Assembly: GCA_024227155.1 (NCBI GenBank)
Contig: JAAELB010000101.1
Location: 1 to 64,000, forward strand
Direction: 5' to 3'
Origin: Desulfobulbaceae bacterium
GTDB lineage: Bacteria > Desulfobacterota > Desulfobulbia > Desulfobulbales > Desulfocapsaceae
Length of the DNA: 64,000 nucleotides
In this document: positions 46,294 through 53,924 of the stretch, piece by piece
Position numbering within the stretch: the first letter of the stretch is position 1
Layout: each line of letters opens with the position of its first letter
Translations under genes and position numbers: made by a program
The notes under the pieces: generated by a model
What the model was told of the DNA's origin: nothing
Database searches by the model: none
Seen by the model: only the letters and a program-made list of their open reading frames with translations

Positions 46294-48192
46294 ATGAAAG
46301 TCACAAATAAAGCGTCTTTACCTGAAGCAATACCAGCAAAAATATTCATGCCGGTCCTCCTCTCCATGTTTCTTTTTATTGGAACCTTCTTTGGCTATAT
46401 TCTCCCTAAAATGGAAGCCCACCTTATGGAACGTAAACGTGAGATGATCCACTCCCTCAGTGAATCAGCAATGAGTTCCATCCGCTACTATGCAAAACTC
46501 GTTGAAAACCATTCAATTACATTAGAGGAAGCAAAAGACCAGGCCGCATCTCACCTGCGTTCTCTACGATATGGACCGGATGGTAAGGATTACTTCTGGA
46601 TCAACGACACCCATCCTAGAATGATCATGCATCCTTACCGGAGGGACATGGAAGGTAAAGATGTAACTGATACAGAAGATCCCGCCGGAAAGAAACTCTT
46701 CCAGGCCTTTCTAGAAACTGTTAAAGATTCAGGTGGAGGGTACGTAAACTATCACTGGCAATGGCAGGACGATCCCACACGAATTTTTTCAAAAATATCC
46801 TATGTCCAGGAGTACCAACCCTGGCATTGGATTATTGGCACTGGTGTTTATGTTGAAGACGTAAGAGCCCAAATTGCCTCTGTCACTGAAAGAATGACTT
46901 TTATTTTCCTCGGTATCCTAGCTGTCATTGCCTTACTCTCTGTTTATATCGTATGGCAGGGAGCAACTGGCGAAAGCCGTCGCAAAGCGATAGAACTAAG
47001 CCTTAGAAAAAGTGAATACAAGTACAGATTACTTGCAGAAACTGCCCGGGAATTCATCTTTGTTTTTGACTCTAATTTTCTTATCTCTTACTCAAACACT
47101 GCGTGGATCAATGTCAGCAATTACTCCAACTCCGACTTGGAGCAACGACCAGTATACACCCTCATTGCCCCTGAATATCGTGAAAAATTTAGAGAAAAAA
47201 TAAGCCACATCAGAAAAAAACAATCCTCTGATTATCTACTGGAAACAATTTTCCTCTTAAAAGATGGCCGGGAAATTACAGTTGAAGCCACATTTGCCGA
47301 ACTTGAAACGGAGAAACAAGGTTCAACTTTCCTCATGACCGCCCGGGACATAACAGAAAAAAAGAAGGCTGAAGCTCAACACAAATTACAGCAGGAACAA
47401 CTGGTACAGACAGATAAAATGGTTTCTCTTGGCACCCTTGTTTCCGGTGTAGCCCATGAGATCAACAACCCAATTTCTTCAGTAATGCTTAACATACAGG
47501 TATTTGAAAAGTTCTGGAGAGCTGTTCGGCCAATACTTGACAGCCACTATGAGCTTAACAGGGATCTTACGGTGGGCCCCATGGAATATCCCCAGTTACG
47601 TGACAGGATGCCTAAGCTTTTACTTTTCTCACAGGAGGGGGTGGAAAGAGTAAAAAGGATTGTGGAAGATTTAAAAGATTTTTCTGGTCATAAACCGTCC
47701 GATCTCCAGGAAACGGTAAATCTCAACCTGGTGGTTGAAAAAGCTGTAGGCCTTGTATCAAGCCTTATCAAAAAAGCAACTAACGATTTCCAGATAGAAT
47801 ACTACGAAAACCTTCCTACTTTGCAAGGCAACAGTCAACGCCTTGGACAGGTGATAATCAACCTCATCGTAAACGGTAGCCAGGCACTTTCAGACACAGG
47901 CCAGGGTCTTCACTTAAAAACTGGCTACCTGGAGGAATCAGAGGAAATATTTCTGGAGGTCAGGGATTTCGGCTCCGGCATGACATCAGATGTACTTGCA
48001 AGAATCAAAGATCCATTCTACACCACAAAGCGCGATTGCAACGGTACCGGCCTTGGCCTTGCGATCTCAGATACTATCATTCGCAACCACGGAGGGTGGC
48101 TTGACTTCATCTCTACACCCGGCAGGGGAACAGTTGCGACTATACTTTTACCACGCTACAGTCAGGACGAAGTTGTCGGGAGAATGATATGA
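46294..48192 (+). CDS. Cache-PAS sensor histidine kinase
   Basis: A 632-residue membrane sensor kinase. A transmembrane segment (about residues 17-38) is followed by a periplasmic single-Cache domain with GKDYFWINDTHPRMIMHPYRRDMEGKD (about 108-134), typical of sensors for small carboxylates. A second membrane segment (about 205-227), a PAS domain (about 245-350), the phosphoacceptor H388 in GVAHEINNPISS, and an HATPase with NLIVNGSQAL and DFGSGM follow. It overlaps its response regulator by 4 nt (ATGA). The downstream acetate/succinate permease with a sigma-54 promoter suggests that it senses acetate or a C3/C4 acid. Confidence 0.93.
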   Translation: MKVTNKASLPEAIPAKIFMPVLLSMFLFIGTFFGYILPKMEAHLMERKREMIHSLSESAMSSIRYYAKLVENHSITLEEAKDQAASHLRSLRYGPDGKDYFWINDTHPRMIMHPYRRDMEGKDVTDTEDPAGKKLFQAFLETVKDSGGGYVNYHWQWQDDPTRIFSKISYVQEYQPWHWIIGTGVYVEDVRAQIASVTERMTFIFLGILAVIALLSVYIVWQGATGESRRKAIELSLRKSEYKYRLLAETAREFIFVFDSNFLISYSNTAWINVSNYSNSDLEQRPVYTLIAPEYREKFREKISHIRKKQSSDYLLETIFLLKDGREITVEATFAELETEKQGSTFLMTARDITEKKKAEAQHKLQQEQLVQTDKMVSLGTLVSGVAHEINNPISSVMLNIQVFEKFWRAVRPILDSHYELNRDLTVGPMEYPQLRDRMPKLLLFSQEGVERVKRIVEDLKDFSGHKPSDLQETVNLNLVVEKAVGLVSSLIKKATNDFQIEYYENLPTLQGNSQRLGQVIINLIVNGSQALSDTGQGLHLKTGYLEESEEIFLEVRDFGSGMTSDVLARIKDPFYTTKRDCNGTGLGLAISDTIIRNHGGWLDFISTPGRGTVATILLPRYSQDEVVGRMI

Positions 48193-49607
48193 GCACAACA
48201 AAGTATCCAAAAAATCCTATTCTTATAGTAGATGACGAGGAATCCATCCTTCTTTCCATCGACACCATCTTACAACTCGGGGGTATGAACAATGTCGTTA
48301 CCTGTAACGACAGCCGGCAGGTAATGTCTCTGGTTGAAAAAATACAGCCTGAAACCATCCTCCTTGACCTCAATATGCCCCATGTCAACGGGGAAGACAT
48401 TCTCGATAAAGTAAGCGCTCAACATCCTGAAATACCGGTAATTATAATCACAGGTAGAATCGACGCGGATACAGCAGTTACCTGTATTAAATCAGGGGCT
48501 TTTGATTATATCGTAAAGCCTGTTGATGAAAATCGCCTGCTTGCCTCTGTGAAGAAAAGCATGCAATACAGGGAACTTCACCAAGAAAACCAGGTATTGA
48601 AAAAACAACTCACCGGTGAGCAGGAGGGCCACCTTGAAGCATTTATACAAATCATAACCAACTCCCCTAAAATGCTGATGATTTTTAACTATGCAGCCTC
48701 CATTGCAGTAACCTCTCAGCCGGTCCTCATCCGGGGTGAAACAGGAACCGGAAAAGAACTCATTGCCAGAGCAATTCATAACTTAAGCGGACTCCCAGGG
48801 GAGTTTGTTGCAATCAACGTTGCCGGCCTAGACGACAATGTATTCTCGGACACACTTTTTGGTCACGTTAAAGGTGCTTTTACCGGAGCTGAATCTGACA
48901 GATCAGGACTTATCGAGCGTGCTGCAGAAGGGACCCTATTCCTGGATGAAATTGGTGACCTTAACGCAGGCTCACAAATAAAACTGTTACGGCTCCTGCA
49001 GGAAAAAGAATATATGCCCATCGGCCAGGACGAGCACCGAAAAAGCAGTGCGCGCATAATAGCTTCTACCCATGTTGACTTATGGGATTTGCAAAACAGA
49101 GATCTATTTCGTCAGGATCTCCACTACCGACTCCGCACGCACCGTATCATGCTCCCACCGCTTCGTGACAGAAAAGAAGATCTTGGATTACTTGCCAGTC
49201 ATTTTGCACGGGAGGCCTCTGCAACACTAGATAGAGCCGCGCCTCAATTCCCAAAAGAACTGCTACCACTCCTCAACACCTATAACTTCCCTGGTAATAT
49301 TCGTGAACTACAGGCTATGGTGTTCGACGCAATAGCTCAAAACAGCAATGGCATGCTACCGCTCACAACTTTCAGAGCACACATCGCAAGAACCAGACAG
49401 CTTGAACAGAACCAGAACAATCATCACACAACTACCACACTACCTTTCACTTTTGCAGATCCACTCCCCACTATCAAAGAAGCAACACGCATGTTGATTG
49501 AAGAAGCGCTTCAACGGGCTGAAAACAATCAATCCATTGCCGCCTCTATGCTAGGCATATCCCAGCAGGCATTATCTAAAAGACTAAAATCCTGGGAAAA
49601 AAATTAG
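48189..49607 (+). CDS. NtrC-family sigma-54-dependent response regulator
   Basis: A 472-residue activator: receiver domain with D15, D16 and phosphorylated D60 (LLDLNMPHVNG), AAA+ domain with Walker A GETGTGKE, the sigma-54 contact loop GAFTGA, DEIGDLNAGSQIKLLRLLQEKEY, and a Fis-type helix-turn-helix at the C-terminus (NNQSIAASMLGISQQALSKRL). It forms a two-component system with the overlapping kinase. A sigma-54 promoter and a palindromic candidate binding site lie directly downstream, ahead of the permease gene. Confidence 0.95.
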   Translation: MSTTKYPKNPILIVDDEESILLSIDTILQLGGMNNVVTCNDSRQVMSLVEKIQPETILLDLNMPHVNGEDILDKVSAQHPEIPVIIITGRIDADTAVTCIKSGAFDYIVKPVDENRLLASVKKSMQYRELHQENQVLKKQLTGEQEGHLEAFIQIITNSPKMLMIFNYAASIAVTSQPVLIRGETGTGKELIARAIHNLSGLPGEFVAINVAGLDDNVFSDTLFGHVKGAFTGAESDRSGLIERAAEGTLFLDEIGDLNAGSQIKLLRLLQEKEYMPIGQDEHRKSSARIIASTHVDLWDLQNRDLFRQDLHYRLRTHRIMLPPLRDRKEDLGLLASHFAREASATLDRAAPQFPKELLPLLNTYNFPGNIRELQAMVFDAIAQNSNGMLPLTTFRAHIARTRQLEQNQNNHHTTTTLPFTFADPLPTIKEATRMLIEEALQRAENNQSIAASMLGISQQALSKRLKSWEKN

Positions 49608-49628
49608 ACCCACAACCTTTATTGTAAC

Positions 49629-49644
49629 TACAACAAAAGTTGTA
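49629..49644. promoter_or_regulatory. Candidate activator binding site (UAS)
   Basis: A perfect 16-bp inverted repeat, TACAACAAAAGTTGTA, about 135-150 nt upstream of the sigma-54 promoter, the usual distance for NtrC-type activators. A nested inverted repeat, GTACAAT/ATTGTAC around GCAGATC/GATCTGC, follows at 49649-49706. Confidence 0.6.
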
Positions 49645-49777
49645 TCCGGTACAATTCAAGCAGATCTTGCCATGGAGCAGGATCTGCAAAATCCCACAAC
49701 ATATATTGTACCCCAGCCTAGCGATCAGTCCCTGTGTATCCCACTGTTATTCCGCTCCTTTATCCATAATCACATTT

Positions 49778-49793
49778 TGGCACACGAATTGCT
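49778..49793 (+). promoter_or_regulatory. Sigma-54 (-24/-12) promoter of the permease gene
   Basis: TGGCAC, five bases, TTGCT: a full match to the sigma-54 consensus with GG and GC at the required spacing. It is 60 nt upstream of the permease ATG. Confidence 0.88.
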
Positions 49794-49852
49794 ACCAGGT
49801 ATGTAACGTATCTACAGATGTTCTTACCAACATTCTTTGAAGGAGAAAACAG

Positions 49853-50458
49853 ATGGCAGACAAACAAGTACCCATGGGAAACCCCGCAGTTGTTGGACTC
49901 GCAGGATTTGGTCTTACCACCTTAATACTTCAGTTGCATAATCTCGGCCTTTGTGGTCTCGGCCCAGTCATCGCCTGTGGTTTTATCTTTGGCGGAGCTG
50001 CACAGCTCATGGCAGGCCTCCAGGAATTTAAAGTTGGCAATAATTTCGGCTATAGCGCATTTGTATCCTACGGTGCATTCTGGATAGCCCTGTGCATTAT
50101 CCTTATGTTCAACAAATATGACATCTACAAATCCAGTGCAACAGATGTAGGGTACTTTCTCGTAGTGTGGACCCTTTACACAGCTATCTTGTGGGTAGGT
50201 GCTATGAGAATTCACGGAGCCATGGCTTCAACATTCACCTTATTGCTTGCCGGCTTTATCCTGTTGGACCTAGCACATTTCGGCTACCCAGCAATGACAA
50301 AAGTTGCAGCATACGTTCTCATTCTTTGTGCCCTTAACGCATGGTACATGATGGCACACGTGATTTTCATACAAGTATTTGGTCGCGATGTACTCCCTGT
50401 GGGCAAGCCTTGGATCGATCCAAAGCCAACCCCTGAAGTAGCGGCACAAAAGGCATAA
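49853..50458 (+). CDS. satP: Acetate/succinate permease, AceTr (SatP/YaaH) family
   Basis: A 201-residue protein with six hydrophobic segments and the family signature NPAVVGLAGF at residues 10-19. The AceTr (GPR1/FUN34/YaaH) family moves acetate and succinate. AAGGAG precedes the ATG. It has a sigma-54 promoter and follows the two-component system, which probably controls it. A terminator at 50641 ends the transcript. Confidence 0.92.
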   Translation: MADKQVPMGNPAVVGLAGFGLTTLILQLHNLGLCGLGPVIACGFIFGGAAQLMAGLQEFKVGNNFGYSAFVSYGAFWIALCIILMFNKYDIYKSSATDVGYFLVVWTLYTAILWVGAMRIHGAMASTFTLLLAGFILLDLAHFGYPAMTKVAAYVLILCALNAWYMMAHVIFIQVFGRDVLPVGKPWIDPKPTPEVAAQKA

Positions 50459-50640
50459 CCACCACCATTATTAAAGGATTGATTACATTTTAAAAACCTT
50501 ATTGAAACTCGTAGTAACTAAAGACACTCAGGTAGTCACCAGACACCTAACTCCAAGCTACAACTAAACCAGAGACCGACCTGAGATATTCTTCGTACGT
50601 CAAGTAACAACAGGGTCCGGTAATCAATCCAGGCTTCACC

Positions 50641-50689
50641 AAAAACAGCGTCGAGGGTTTTCCACCCAAGGCGCTGTTTTTTTTTATTC
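50641..50689 (+). terminator. Rho-independent terminator of the satP transcript
   Basis: AAAAACAGCG / CGCTGTTTTT (50641-50650 with 50672-50681), with inner GGG/CCC pairing, followed by a T run. Confidence 0.85.
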
Positions 50690-50824
50690 TTTAACTAGAA
50701 TCTGAAAACTCTCTCCATGTAATCCCCACCTCACAATACTTATTGGAAAATGAATTGTACTTACTCTTTGTGTAAGCTAAGATTAGCAATGACCATATTT
50801 TTTTCATTTTCAATAATTTACACC

Positions 50825-50880
50825 TAACCCGAATAGATCGGAACTTTCTAAAATGCTTGGATAAGCACCTTCACGAAATT
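50825..50880. repeat. Dispersed hairpin repeat, copy B
   Basis: Begins TAACCCGAATAGATCGGAAC and matches the reverse complement of 8055-8109 at about 51 of 56 positions. Its inner hairpin is shortened (CGAAATTAATTTCG, 50874-50887), and its box is changed to AAGCACCTT, so this copy looks degenerate. Confidence 0.85.
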
Positions 50881-50975
50881 AATTTCGAAGTCTACGCTTA
50901 TCTCTGCCACAAAACGCAGAAAATAATTTCTAAACAAATTGCTGCAATCTATCTACTTACAACAAGGAGCAAAAC

Positions 50976-52862
50976 ATGCCTAACACCGAATACTGGGCAG
51001 ATACCTATCTCGAAAAATCCGTAACTGCCGAGGAAGCTATCTCCAGGATCCGCTCTGGTCAGAGAGTTTTCATAGGCTCTGGATGTGGCGAACCACAGGT
51101 ACTCATCCAGACACTTGTGGAAAAAACAAACGACTTCAGCGGGCTGGAAATAGTGCGCTTGCTCGGCAGGGAAACGGCTTCCCTGACAGCCATTGCAGAT
51201 CGAACAATGGACACCAATCTTAACATACGTTCAATCTACTTGGGTTCCAGCAGATCTGAGTCAATAGCAAAACAGCGCCGATTTATCACTCCAATGAATA
51301 TGTCCGATGTACCAATGCTCTTCACCACAAGAAAACTACCTTTAAATGTTGCATTGATCCAGGTTTCACCGGCCGATGATTTCGGCTGGATGAGTCTTGG
51401 CATTGCAGTGGATGTCACCATGGCAGCAGCCAGATCCGCTGATTTTGTTATAGCACAAGTCAACCCTATCATGCCGCGGGTTATGGGACAGAGTTTTATC
51501 CATGTTAACGATGTGGACCTGATCGTTGAACATGAAGAGGACCTCCAAACCGTCCCTCAGTCCAAAATTTCTTCGGAAGAAGCGTTAAAGATTGGCAGTC
51601 ACATTGCACAGCTTATTGAAGACGGGTCTACCCTCCAGATTGGCCTTGATGCAATGTCGCAGGCAACAATGCATGCCCTTGCCAGCAAAAATGACCTCGG
51701 AGTACATTCGCAATTTTTGACGGATGATATTATGCATCTCTATGCAACCGGAAATGTCAACAACAAGAAAAAAGGTATAAACGAAGGAAAGATGGTCGCC
51801 TCTATGGCTGTAGGCACTCCCAACCTCTACGAATTCCTCAATGACAACCCCGCTGTTGATTTCCATCCATCAGATTATGTCAATGATCCATTTGTGATAG
51901 CACAACATAATAAAATGATTTCCATGAACGTTGCACGCACCATGGATCTCACGGGTCAGGTCAGTGCAGAAGCGTCGGCTGCCACTAGATTTGCAGGTGT
52001 TTCAGGTATTCCTGATTTTGTCCGGGGCGCCAGAAGATCCCCGGGAGGTAAATCGATTCTGATGTTATTTTCATGTAGCAAAACCGAGGATGGATTCGAG
52101 TCAAATATCGTTCCACAGCTCAATGACACTGTCACCGTGGTCCCTAGAGGCGATGTACACTACGTTGTCACAGAATATGGTGCCGTCAACTTATTTGGCA
52201 AAAGCGTCCAGGAACGAACCATGGCGATGATCAGCATTGCCCACCCGGACTTCCGCGAATTCCTTTTTGAAAGAGCTAAAGAGAAAGGTTTCATAGGGGC
52301 AGAAAGGAATCTTGGAGAGGCAGCAAAAGCAATTTATCCTGTCCAACTGGAAGAAACCCTTGACAGGAATGGCGAAAAGCTCACAATTCGTCCTGCAAAA
52401 CCGGTTGATGAACGCCGAATTCAGGAACACTATTACAGCCTACCGAAAGAAGATGTATTGACACGATTTTTCTGTCAGAAAACAATCTTTGCAAGAGCAG
52501 AGATGGAAACTCGTTCCCACGTTGACTATGTCAACGACCTAACTCTCGTGGCTGTAGTGGGAGAATTCGGTTTTGGTAAAGTTGTTGCCGTTGCTGAAAG
52601 TATGAAACTTGAGCAGGAGAATGTTGCAGAAGTCGCATTTTCTGTGAGTGAAAAATACCAAGGCAAGGGCCTCGGCACCTTTTTTATAAAAAAACTGGCT
52701 GCGGCAGCAAGAGCAAACGGTATTGCGGGACTCGTTGCCTACACTTTTCCGAGCAACAAAGCTATGATCAATCTTTTTAAAACACTACCGTATAAAGTAA
52801 AGACTTCCTATGAAGATGGCGACCTCTTTCTGAGTTGCCGCTTCAGTGAACTTGCGGACTGA
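50976..52862 (+). CDS. Acetyl-CoA hydrolase/transferase family protein fused to GNAT domain
   Basis: A 628-residue fusion. Residues about 15-445 are a class I CoA-transferase of the 4-hydroxybutyrate/acetyl-CoA hydrolase type (INEGKMVASMAVGTPNLYEFLNDNP, DYVNDPFVIAQHNKMISMN, MDLTGQVSAEA, GGKSILMLFS). Residues about 455-628 are a GNAT acetyltransferase with the acetyl-CoA loop YQGKGLGTFF. The position expected for the catalytic glutamate (HTE/HSE in related enzymes) is Q246 in GVHSQF, so transferase chemistry may be altered. AAGGAG precedes the ATG. The neighbourhood suggests acetate or propionate activation or protein acylation. Confidence 0.85.
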   Translation: MPNTEYWADTYLEKSVTAEEAISRIRSGQRVFIGSGCGEPQVLIQTLVEKTNDFSGLEIVRLLGRETASLTAIADRTMDTNLNIRSIYLGSSRSESIAKQRRFITPMNMSDVPMLFTTRKLPLNVALIQVSPADDFGWMSLGIAVDVTMAAARSADFVIAQVNPIMPRVMGQSFIHVNDVDLIVEHEEDLQTVPQSKISSEEALKIGSHIAQLIEDGSTLQIGLDAMSQATMHALASKNDLGVHSQFLTDDIMHLYATGNVNNKKKGINEGKMVASMAVGTPNLYEFLNDNPAVDFHPSDYVNDPFVIAQHNKMISMNVARTMDLTGQVSAEASAATRFAGVSGIPDFVRGARRSPGGKSILMLFSCSKTEDGFESNIVPQLNDTVTVVPRGDVHYVVTEYGAVNLFGKSVQERTMAMISIAHPDFREFLFERAKEKGFIGAERNLGEAAKAIYPVQLEETLDRNGEKLTIRPAKPVDERRIQEHYYSLPKEDVLTRFFCQKTIFARAEMETRSHVDYVNDLTLVAVVGEFGFGKVVAVAESMKLEQENVAEVAFSVSEKYQGKGLGTFFIKKLAAAARANGIAGLVAYTFPSNKAMINLFKTLPYKVKTSYEDGDLFLSCRFSELAD

Positions 52863-52909
52863 TCAAACAGAACAAGAACTCACCCAAAGAAAGTTGTTAT
52901 TGTGATGAG

Positions 52910-53062
52910 GTAACCGTTCACCAGCACCCCATTTTCGTCCGATCAGGTCTCCTGGCATAGCCAACTATAGCCAGGAGACCTGATCGGACGAAAATGGAGC
53001 ACTGGACGAACGGTTACGGACTCTGGTTATGCAGTCTTTTGAAGGGGTCAGTGAACGGTTAC
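52910..53062. mobile_element. MITE-like element with 8-bp target duplication (IS66-like ends)
   Basis: A 153-bp non-coding element with 12-bp perfect terminal inverted repeats, GTAACCGTTCAC / GTGAACGGTTAC, flanked by the 8-bp direct repeat GTGATGAG (52902-52909 and 53063-53070). Inside, 52929-52956 and 52970-52997 form a perfect 28-bp hairpin, and GAACGGTTAC recurs at 53008-53017, so 52910-53017 is itself a palindromic unit. Ends starting GTAA and 8-bp duplications are hallmarks of the IS66 family. It has been inserted between the stop codon of the CoA-transferase gene and its terminator. Confidence 0.85.
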
Positions 53063-53072
53063 GTGATGAGTA

Positions 53073-53102
53073 TAAAAGAGGAGGAAATTACCTCCTCTTT
53101 TA
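53073..53102. terminator. Bidirectional rho-independent terminator
   Basis: A perfect 12-bp stem, TAAAAGAGGAGG / CCTCCTCTTTTA, with a 6-nt loop. It serves the converging CoA-transferase (plus) and M50-like (minus) genes. The MITE lies between it and the CoA-transferase gene. Confidence 0.88.
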
Positions 53103-53105
53103 CAG

Positions 53106-53765
53106 TTAAATGTCGAGTGTAAATGTTGTCAGAGCAGACACAATTGGATTTACAACGGAACTTACACCCTCCCAGCCAGAAATCCTGATAAATAGAAACA
53201 CACCAACTATAAAAAAAGGCCCTACTGTATACAATAGTTTTTTAATCTTTTCAGCGGCTCCATTTGCTGGAAACAGTGCTGATAATATCGCAAAGCCAGG
53301 TAGTGGAGGGACCATGATCAGCCCATAAACAGCCATGGTCACATTAACCACAACGATGCTGGAAAAAACCTGATCATGAACTCCCCAGTTGCTTAGAATC
53401 CAGCTGAGGCTTGCCGCTATATTTGCTAACAGGATGTTAGAAAGAGGACCTGCCAATCTACTTATAATAAGAGATATTTTAGGATGTTTTTTAAAGTTTG
53501 CGGAATCTATCTTTATCTCTTTAGGCCAACCAAAACCCGCTACAAAAAAATTAAGTGTCCCGAGCACACTCATATGCATAAAAACATTAAAATGTAGACG
53601 ATCCTTAGCACCCGGCCGTGAATCTCCCAGTAACGTTGCAACCAACCCCTGCCCTTCTGCAGCCACTAGAATAGAAAGAAGCATGGCTACACAGTAAATA
53701 ACAATATCATCAACCACGGGCTGTGTATAGTTGAGCAGATACGGCAGGTAAAATTCACGATCCAT
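53106..53765 (-). CDS. M50/site-2 protease-like membrane protein lacking catalytic residues
   Basis: A 219-residue membrane protein with about six hydrophobic segments and the layout of a small M50 (site-2) protease: LAGPLSNILLANIA in the middle and LIMVPPLPGFAIL late. The zinc motif HExxH is replaced by AEGQG (residues 36-40) and the late Asp-Gly motif by LPG, so proteolysis looks impossible. A GGAAGGGG site precedes the ATG. It shares the direction of acs2 but is downstream of that gene's terminator. Family call is moderate; the function, perhaps a scaffold, is unknown. Confidence 0.65.
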   Translation of the reverse strand: MDREFYLPYLLNYTQPVVDDIVIYCVAMLLSILVAAEGQGLVATLLGDSRPGAKDRLHFNVFMHMSVLGTLNFFVAGFGWPKEIKIDSANFKKHPKISLIISRLAGPLSNILLANIAASLSWILSNWGVHDQVFSSIVVVNVTMAVYGLIMVPPLPGFAILSALFPANGAAEKIKKLLYTVGPFFIVGVFLFIRISGWEGVSSVVNPIVSALTTFTLDI

Positions 53766-53837
53766 ACGTCCCCTTCCTTGTAGCTGTTTTTATAAGTTAT
53801 CAGCCACTCTACTTTAATTCTGTCATCAAAACAAAAA

Positions 53838-53871
53838 AAAATGGTGGGAGCCACGTAGCTCCCACCATTTT
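53838..53871 (-). terminator. Rho-independent terminator of acs2
   Basis: A perfect 14-bp stem, AAAATGGTGGGAGC / GCTCCCACCATTTT, with a 6-nt loop and a T run on the minus strand. Confidence 0.88.
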
Positions 53872-53924
53872 GCAGCGAGTGGTGGATGTACTTAACAAAT
53901 TGCTGCTATCTTACTTCTTACTTC

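Larger units (their letters stand above)
50459..50975. other. Intergenic region satP / CoA-transferase
   Basis: A 517-nt gap. It holds about 180 nt of unassigned sequence, the terminator at 50641-50689 and the dispersed-repeat copy B at 50825-50880. The promoter of the CoA-transferase gene was not identified; no sigma-54 match is present. Confidence 0.6.
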
